A stretch of DNA of 64,000 nt from Bhargavaea massiliensis (lineage in GTDB: Bacteria > Bacillota > Bacilli > Bacillales_A > Planococcaceae). Below are positions 58,810-64,000 of this stretch, piece after piece (the stretch's first letter is position 1; each line of letters opens with the position of its first letter). Made by a program: the position numbers and the translations under genes. The notes beneath the pieces are model-generated. The model did no database searches, was not told the DNA's origin, and saw only the letters and a program-made list of their open reading frames with translations. Location of the stretch: contig NZ_JAHBCJ010000003.1 of assembly GCF_018390575.1 (NCBI RefSeq), positions 248,001 to 312,000 on the forward strand, in the 5' to 3' direction.

Positions 58810-60165
58810 TCAATTCTGCTCGAACGCATAGCCAAACCGGTACAGCTTCGCTTCATCCCCGTGGTTTCCGATCAGTTGAATACCGATCGGAAGGCCTTCC
58901 CGGGAGAATCCGGCCGGAACACTCAAACTCGGATTGCCGGTGAAGTTGGTCGGCGATGTGAGGCTAAGGAGAGCCGGTATGACGTCGATCTCCGTTCCTT
59001 CTACAATCGTTTTCCGCTCGCCAATCAAAGTCGGCAGGATCGGAAGCGTCGGAGTCAGCAGGACATCAGCCTTAGAGAACGCCTCATTAAATGCTTCAAT
59101 CAGGAGGGGCCGCGCCTGCTGCGCCTGGACGTATTCCCATCCGGCCCGCTTCACGCTTGCTTCCAATCGTGCCAGCACTTCCGGCGCATAGTCACCCGGC
59201 CGCTTCTCCATGGTCTCCCGGTGGATGGCGGCCGCTTCGCACTGGATCGTTACAATCTGTGCGTCATTGATTTCAGGGATGACCGGAATGTCGATGTCGA
59301 TCACCTTCGCGCCGAGCGATTTGAATTTGCGGATGGCGCGTTCTGCGGCGGCACGGACTTCCGGGTCCAGCAGGCGGAAGTATGGCGATGGCAGGCCGAT
59401 CACCTTTCCTTCTACACCGTCCCTCAGTTCCGCGGTAAAGTCGGGTGGAGACTCCAGGAGGGAATAGCGGTCGGCCGGATCCGGGCCGGACAGAATGTTG
59501 AGCAGGATCGCATTTTCTTCCACGCCTGCCGTCATAGGACCCGGATGGTCCAGTGTATAGGAGAGAGGGAAAATATTCTGTTTGCTGATGCGGCCGAATG
59601 TGGGCTTCATGCCGACCAGATTGCATGCGCTTGCCGGGATGCGCACCGATCCGCCGGTGTCTGTCCCGATGCCCGCAAGTGCCATGCCGCTTGCCACCGC
59701 AGCGGCCGATCCGCTGCTGGATCCGCCTGAAATCCTCGACAGGTCATACGGATTGCGGACGGGCCCGAAATGGGAAACGTCTCCGGTCGGCCCGTAGGCA
59801 AACTCGTGCGTGTTGGTCTTCCCGATGATGACCGCTCCTGCATCCTTCAGCTTCTTGATGACCGTCGAATCTTCAGAAGGGATGAAATCCGTATGGATCA
59901 CGGAACCCATTGTCGTACGGATTCCTTCGGTATAAATCAGGTCTTTGACCGCAACCGGTATTCCGTGGAGCGGTCCGCGCAATGTTTCCGACTTCCATTC
60001 GCGGGTTAGCTGCTCCGCTTCTCGGACAGCCTCTTCCTCGCATACTGTGATAAAGGCATTGAGTTCAGGATCCTTTTTCCGGATGGTGTCGAGCGTCGCA
60101 TTGACCACTTCTATCGGAGAGCGCTCCCGCTCCCGGATTGAGCGAATGGCGTCCATCATGTTCAA
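58810..60165 (-). CDS. Amidase signature family protein (GatA-like)
   Basis: The 451-residue protein has the Ser-cisSer-Lys triad: Lys in 'GIPVAVKDLIYTEG' (about 75), cis-Ser in 'SGGSSSGSAAAVA' and nucleophile Ser in 'GTDTGGSVRIPAS'. It would hydrolyse a linear amide; gatC and gatB are not adjacent, so it is probably a catabolic amidase, not the tRNA amidotransferase. TTG 60165 has GGGGGG six bases upstream; ATG 60159 is an alternative. Confidence 0.9.
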   Translation of the reverse strand: MNMMDAIRSIRERERSPIEVVNATLDTIRKKDPELNAFITVCEEEAVREAEQLTREWKSETLRGPLHGIPVAVKDLIYTEGIRTTMGSVIHTDFIPSEDSTVIKKLKDAGAVIIGKTNTHEFAYGPTGDVSHFGPVRNPYDLSRISGGSSSGSAAAVASGMALAGIGTDTGGSVRIPASACNLVGMKPTFGRISKQNIFPLSYTLDHPGPMTAGVEENAILLNILSGPDPADRYSLLESPPDFTAELRDGVEGKVIGLPSPYFRLLDPEVRAAAERAIRKFKSLGAKVIDIDIPVIPEINDAQIVTIQCEAAAIHRETMEKRPGDYAPEVLARLEASVKRAGWEYVQAQQARPLLIEAFNEAFSKADVLLTPTLPILPTLIGERKTIVEGTEIDVIPALLSLTSPTNFTGNPSLSVPAGFSREGLPIGIQLIGNHGDEAKLYRFGYAFEQN

Positions 60166-60287
60166 GGCAATCCCCCCTTTACCTAAAGGGTAGTCGAATC
60201 TTCGGGAGTTTTGCAAATATCTGGTGACACGCGGAGTGCATTCGGTCAGAATGGAAGAAGAGTATAAGAAAAGGAGAGAATGGAAAC

Positions 60288-60665
60288 ATGCAAGCACAAT
60301 CGTTTGAAGAAGCGGTGGCGCAGAAGGGGCTTCAGCGCATCGCACTATGGGGTAAGGTGACGGGCATCGCCATGATGATCACCGGCGGGATCTATGCATT
60401 TTTTGGCCTATTTTACTTTATCGTCGGTGCCATACCGGGCGGGATCACGCTCTTTATGGGGTATCTGATTTACAAAACCGGCAAATCAGCAGCAGTGATC
60501 CAAGAGGGCGGGGACACACGCGCACTTAGTGACCTGTTCCATAATTACGGCCTGTACTTGCTCACCACGTTTATTCTCGTGGCCATCAGTGTGGGGATGT
60601 TCGTGCTGATTCTGGTCATTTTCGGCTTCGCCTTTTTCGGCGGTATGATGTATAACGGATTTTGA
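60288..60665 (+). CDS. DUF5362-like membrane protein
   Basis: The 125-residue protein has a polar N-terminus, two hydrophobic segments around residues 22-58 and a long one at about 88-118 ('YLLTTFILVAISVGMFVLILVIFGFAFFGGMM'). It resembles the DUF5362 family, which has no known role. AAAGGAGAG precedes the start, and a terminator follows. Confidence 0.7.
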   Translation: MQAQSFEEAVAQKGLQRIALWGKVTGIAMMITGGIYAFFGLFYFIVGAIPGGITLFMGYLIYKTGKSAAVIQEGGDTRALSDLFHNYGLYLLTTFILVAISVGMFVLILVIFGFAFFGGMMYNGF

Positions 60666-60913
60666 TTCCCTGAAAGCCTCTCTGCGCGGAGGCTTTTTTT
60701 ACTTCGACATATTTCCAGATAAATAGAACAGGAAGCTTCATTTTTAGCAGGATTTGCTGAAAGTGCCGGGTGAATTTTGCGTAAAGCACTCGAACTTGCA
60801 AGAGGTGATGTGCATGGGTCCCTTTATGGAATTGGAGTATTCCGTTTGTTTAGAATGAAGTTTTCCTGAAGAAATTTACGACTTCCTCATGAGCGTAAAC
60901 AAGTAATTTAATA
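60666..60913. other. Intergenic stretch before the lactate operon
   Basis: After a terminator (GAAAGCCTC/GAGGCTTT at 60672-60700) this A+T-rich stretch holds one isolated repeat-like unit (GCGTAAAGCACTCG near 60779) and a 16-codon frame at 60811 that I do not call a gene. I see nothing else here. Confidence 0.5.
60673..60700 (+). terminator. Terminator of the DUF5362 gene
   Basis: AAAGCCTC (60673-60680) pairs with GAGGCTTT (60689-60696) and T continues. Confidence 0.85.
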
Positions 60914-60942
60914 TTGACCCGTCAAAATATTTAGTATATGTT
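60914..60942 (+). promoter_or_regulatory. Promoter of the lactate permease gene
   Basis: TTGACC (60914-60919) and TATGTT (60937-60942) are 17 bases apart. The LutR operator begins seven bases downstream of the -10. Confidence 0.75.
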
Positions 60943-60948
60943 TACTTC

Positions 60949-60965
60949 AGGTCATCTGATGACCT
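60949..60965 (+). promoter_or_regulatory. LutR operator upstream of lutP
   Basis: AGGTCATCTGATGACCT is a perfect 17-bp palindrome containing TCATC-N1-GATGA, the LutR/FadR-family site. Its position at the transcription start fits repression. Confidence 0.88.
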
Positions 60966-61022
60966 GACTACCTCACTGATATGGAATATGTAACCGCTTT
61001 AATAGATGGGGTTGAATGGGGG

Positions 61023-62615
61023 ATGAAAATGTTACTTGCCGCCTTAAGCGCAATTCTGGCTCCGTTTTTGTTTTTGGTGATTTTACGGATGCCGGCCAAA
61101 AAAGGGATGCTCCTAAGTGCAGTAATTGTTATTTTATGTGCGCTTTTTATATGGGAGATGGATAAAACGGCGATTGCTGCGTCCGTTCTTGAAGGATTTC
61201 ACAAGGCGTTGACGATCCTGCTGATTTTATTCGGCGCTATCATTTTATTGAGGACATTGGAGAACACCGGTGCAGTGAGTCGGATCAATCAGGGATTCCA
61301 CAACATTTCCGGCGATATGCGTGTTCAGGCAATTATCGTAGCTTTTCTGTTCGGGGGGCTGATTGAGGGAGCGGCCGGCTTCGGCACGCCGGCAGCGGTG
61401 ACTGGGCCCTTGCTCGTGGCACTGGGCTTTAATCCGCTGGCGGCCGCAGTGCTCGCATTGGTCGCTGATAGTGCGGCTGTGCCGTTTGGAGCAGTCGGAA
61501 CGCCTGTGATGATCGGGCTAAGCAACCTTTCCGTTGCGGACCTGGATTTTTATAAGACTATTGCAATCCGGATTGCGTCGATTGATCTTATGGCAGGTAC
61601 CTTTGTTCCGTTTCTTCTGGTTCTGCTGATGACGGTATTTTTCGGTAAGCAGGGAAATGGCGTCAGGAACGCCTTGCCGCTTTTGCCATGGAGTCTGCTG
61701 ATCGGCATGACTTATACCGTCTCGGCATTGCTTATTGCCGTACTGTTTGGCCCGGAGTTCATTTCTATCTTGGCGTCGCTGGCAGGATTGCTTGTAGCCA
61801 CCATCACTGCCAAATCCGGTTTTCTTATACCGAAAAAGGAATGGACGGATGCTCTCCAGAAAGGGTTTCAAAGGAATGGGGAAAAAAGCGGAATGGGGCT
61901 TTTGACAGCATGGTCTCCTTACCTCATCGTTGTTATCCTTCTTTTGGCGACGAGGGTGATCGTACCGGTCAAGCAGTTTGCGCTGCAAGCAGTCGATTTC
62001 ACTTGGAGAAATATATTGGGGGTTGAGGGGATCACTTCAAAATGGGAACTTCTTTACTCTCCCGGGACCATCTTGGTAATTGCCGCTTTTTTTGCGGTTC
62101 TTATCCAGGGAAAACCGATTGCCGCTTTTGCTTCGGCTTCCAAATCCTCGTTAATGTCAATTAAGGATGCCGGGTTGACCTTGTTGCCTACACTTGCCTT
62201 GGTCCAAGTCTTCACGCATTCCGATATGAATGTACACGATTATTTGAGCATGCCCCAGTACATCGCCGATGCGCTTGCCTCAGCAATAGGTGCAAATTGG
62301 ACTTTTGCAGCACCATTCCTCGGAGAACTCGGTGCATTTATAACTGGGAGTGCCACTGTTTCCACGCTGACCTTCTCTCCAATCCAGTACAGTATTGCAA
62401 ATGAGATCGGTGTCAATCAGGAAGTTATTTTGGCGCTTCAGATTATTGGAGCTGCTGCGGGCAATATGGTCTGCGTACATAATGTTGTGGCGGCGGCCAC
62501 TGTTGTCGGTCTCTCCGGCAAAGAGGGAGAAATCATCCGCAAGACGTTGGTGCCTGCAATATTATATGGCCTGCTTGCCGGCTTTGGAGGGTTTCTGCTT
62601 CTTCGCTTGCTGTGA
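61023..62615 (+). CDS. lutP: L-lactate permease (LctP/LutP family)
   Basis: The protein of about 530 residues has many transmembrane helices and LctP motifs: '[27 protein letters not shown]', '[29 protein letters not shown]', '[19 protein letters not shown]' and 'FTHSDMN'. It would import lactate with protons. I prefer ATG 61023 (GGGGG directly before it, and homology begins here); ATG 60981 in frame would add 14 residues. A LutR operator overlaps the promoter. Confidence 0.92.
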   Translation: MKMLLAALSAILAPFLFLVILRMPAKKGMLLSAVIVILCALFIWEMDKTAIAASVLEGFHKALTILLILFGAIILLRTLENTGAVSRINQGFHNISGDMRVQAIIVAFLFGGLIEGAAGFGTPAAVTGPLLVALGFNPLAAAVLALVADSAAVPFGAVGTPVMIGLSNLSVADLDFYKTIAIRIASIDLMAGTFVPFLLVLLMTVFFGKQGNGVRNALPLLPWSLLIGMTYTVSALLIAVLFGPEFISILASLAGLLVATITAKSGFLIPKKEWTDALQKGFQRNGEKSGMGLLTAWSPYLIVVILLLATRVIVPVKQFALQAVDFTWRNILGVEGITSKWELLYSPGTILVIAAFFAVLIQGKPIAAFASASKSSLMSIKDAGLTLLPTLALVQVFTHSDMNVHDYLSMPQYIADALASAIGANWTFAAPFLGELGAFITGSATVSTLTFSPIQYSIANEIGVNQEVILALQIIGAAAGNMVCVHNVVAAATVVGLSGKEGEIIRKTLVPAILYGLLAGFGGFLLLRLL

Positions 62616-62682
62616 TGCTTTCTCCCGAGCAGTGAATCACGTACTATTAGGGGAAAGAGTCCGATTGAAAGAAGGATGAACA

Positions 62683-63384
62683 ATGAAATCTATTCGAGTG
62701 CAGAAGATATACGAGCAAGTGGCTGACCGGATTGTAGAGATGATCAAAACGGGCGGGCTCAAGCCTGGGGATCGCCTGGATTCCGTTGAACAGCTTGCGA
62801 AAAGCTTTGGTGTGAGCCGCTCAGCGGTCCGGGAAGCGATTAGCGGGTTGAGGGCAATGGGAATCGTTGATGTCAGACAGGGAGAAGGAACCTTTGTCGG
62901 GGACGCCCGAGCAGCTTCATTCACACTTTCGGCTGCGGGTACACTAATTCAGAAGCGTGAGGATATTAGGGAACTATCGGAACTGAGGAGAATCCTGGAA
63001 GTGGGAGCAGCAGGGGTATCTGCCCTGAATAGGTCAGAAGAAGATTTGCGTTCCATGGAAGTGGCACTGCGAGAAATGGAGACGGCACTAGGTACAGGGG
63101 AAGTCGGGGAGAAAGCAGATCTGGCATTTCATATGGCACTGTTCAAAGGCACCCGAAACCGAATGCTGATTGACCTGTTATCAAGTGTGACGGATATTAC
63201 GCTGGAGTCCATGCGGGAGACACGCCGGCTGATCTTGTATTCCGAAGAGCGCCTGGTTTGGTTGCTTGAAGAACACCGGAAGATTTATGAAGCCATTGAA
63301 AAGCAAGATTCAGTCGCTGCGGAGAAGGCAATGGCAGATCACCTGGCCGCAGTGGACCATGTACTGTCTCCTTATCTACGCTGA
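62683..63384 (+). CDS. lutR: GntR/FadR-family regulator of lactate use (LutR-like)
   Basis: The 233-residue protein has an N-terminal GntR winged helix ('LAKSFGVSRSAVREAISGLRAMGIVDVRQGEGTFV', about 38-72) and a C-terminal FadR-type helical domain (about 90-225). Its position between lutP and lutA and the TCATC-N-GATGA sites before both genes indicate that it is the lactate-responsive repressor. It starts behind GAAAGAAGGATGAACA. Confidence 0.92.
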   Translation: MKSIRVQKIYEQVADRIVEMIKTGGLKPGDRLDSVEQLAKSFGVSRSAVREAISGLRAMGIVDVRQGEGTFVGDARAASFTLSAAGTLIQKREDIRELSELRRILEVGAAGVSALNRSEEDLRSMEVALREMETALGTGEVGEKADLAFHMALFKGTRNRMLIDLLSSVTDITLESMRETRRLILYSEERLVWLLEEHRKIYEAIEKQDSVAAEKAMADHLAAVDHVLSPYLR

Positions 63385-63430
63385 GCTAAAGTGAAGGTGT
63401 CCTCATCAGGGTCATCTTTCTTTTACGCAC

Positions 63431-63447
63431 CACTCATAGGATGACCT
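63431..63447 (+). promoter_or_regulatory. Second LutR-like operator, upstream of lutA
   Basis: CACTCATAGGATGACCT matches the lutP operator at 13 of 17 positions, with TCATA-G-GATGA as core. Confidence 0.65.
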
Positions 63448-63487
63448 GATGTATTTAGAGAGTTGAATATGGAGAGGTGGATCCAAC

Positions 63488-64000
63488 ATGAAAGTTTCAT
63501 TGTTCATCACTTGTATGTGCGATATGCTATCGCCGGATGTAGGCATACATACGGTTGAATTGTTAGAGAATCTGGGATGCGAAGTAGATTTTCCGGACGC
63601 GCAGACCTGCTGCGGGCAGCCGGCGTACAATAGCGGTCATCTTCATTCATCGAAAGAGGCAATGAAGCAGATGATAAGGGCCTTCAGCAACTCAGAATAT
63701 GTAGTGGGCCCTTCCGGATCTTGTGTAGGAATGATCCGGGAATACCCAAAAGTGTTTCAAGGTGACCCGGTTTGGGAGGCAGAAGCTAAGAAGCTGGCGG
63801 ATAAAACATTTGAAGTGACTCAGTTTATCGTGAATGTCCTGGGCATCGTAGATGTGGGCTCGACATTCCGAGGGACGGTGACCTATCATCCATCCTGTCA
63901 TATGACCAGAATTCTCGGTGTAAAGGAAGAGCCTTTGATGCTTTTGCAACATGTCCCAGGGGTGGATTTGGTGAATTTGTCCATAAAAGAAGACTGTTGC
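63488..64000 (+). CDS. lutA: LutA, Fe-S oxidoreductase subunit of L-lactate dehydrogenase (3' end outside window)
   Basis: ATG 63488, behind GGAGAGGTGG, opens a frame that remains open to the window edge (171 codons). It shows the first CCG domain ('DAQTCCGQPAYNSG') and the beginning of the second ('YHPSCHMTRILG' and, at the very end, 'EDCC'). These match LutA/YkgE-type proteins. LutABC oxidise L-lactate to pyruvate for growth. The lutB and lutC genes are expected just outside. Confidence 0.93.
   Translation, partial: MKVSLFITCMCDMLSPDVGIHTVELLENLGCEVDFPDAQTCCGQPAYNSGHLHSSKEAMKQMIRAFSNSEYVVGPSGSCVGMIREYPKVFQGDPVWEAEAKKLADKTFEVTQFIVNVLGIVDVGSTFRGTVTYHPSCHMTRILGVKEEPLMLLQHVPGVDLVNLSIKEDCC

Noticed and set aside
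1-64000. Prophage, integrative element or insertion sequence
   Set aside because: No integrase, transposase, terminal repeats with target duplications, tRNA-linked att sites or phage structural genes were seen; pseudogenes here are short frameshifts or deletions.

Overview
The window reads as chromosomal DNA of a Gram-positive, spore-former-type Firmicute. Gene content and order match Bacillaceae/Planococcaceae (amiE-nagZ-namZ, aco, ykoFEDC, comK, bioY with a BirA box, lutP-lutR-lutA). G+C is in the mid-50s by eye, so a high-G+C Planococcaceae such as a Bhargavaea-like organism is my guess, not something shown. There are no rRNA or tRNA genes, integrases, transposases, phage modules or CRISPR arrays.

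Layout. 1-5.0 kb: a cut-off gene end, small hypotheticals, a DUF1643 protein and a minus-strand membrane protein/amidohydrolase pair. 5.0-10.2 kb: the murein-recycling trio amiE-nagZ-namZ, without murQRP beside it. 10.2-14.3 kb: an IclR regulator divergent from an AGCS amino-acid symporter and a RocB-like M20 peptidase. 14.3-18.6 kb: an aminotransferase fragment, a LysM-NlpC/P60 wall hydrolase with a WalR box, and an N-acetylmuramoyl-alanine amidase whose peptidoglycan-binding repeat tail is cut by a 1-base frameshift. 18.9-21.5 kb: two small proteins, a DAO-family oxidoreductase and a YvbH-like protein. 21.7-29.0 kb: acoR and a sigma-54-driven acetoin dehydrogenase operon in the order lpd-acoA-acoB-acoC. 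29.1-37.6 kb: two adjacent thiamine-precursor uptake operons, each with its own TPP riboswitch and terminator; one also carries an acyl-CoA-dehydrogenase-fold flavoenzyme. 37.7-40.6 kb: a BCCT transporter, a 48-residue membrane protein and an esterase behind a second sigma-54 promoter. 40.9-43.5 kb: a frameshifted protein with a HEPN/Apea-like end, then comK. 43.7-60.7 kb: M20 hydrolases, tandem small membrane proteins, a SEC-C protein, a thermonuclease lipoprotein, BioY, a ketopantoate reductase, a carbamoylase, a DUF1445 protein, MATE, HAD, PH-domain, YuiD and amidase genes. 60.9-64 kb: lactate permease lutP, regulator lutR and the start of lutA, with LutR operators.

The genes point to a scavenging lifestyle: four M20-type hydrolases, an amidase, murein recycling, and uptake of amino acids, betaine-like solutes, lactate, acetoin and vitamin precursors. 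The most unusual signal is not a gene. Several intergenic gaps hold degenerate tandem arrays with an exact 21-bp period (two DNA turns). Each locus has its own core motif, and one array is bipolar with its units inverted about a centre. These arrays create spurious heptapeptide-repeat ORFs.
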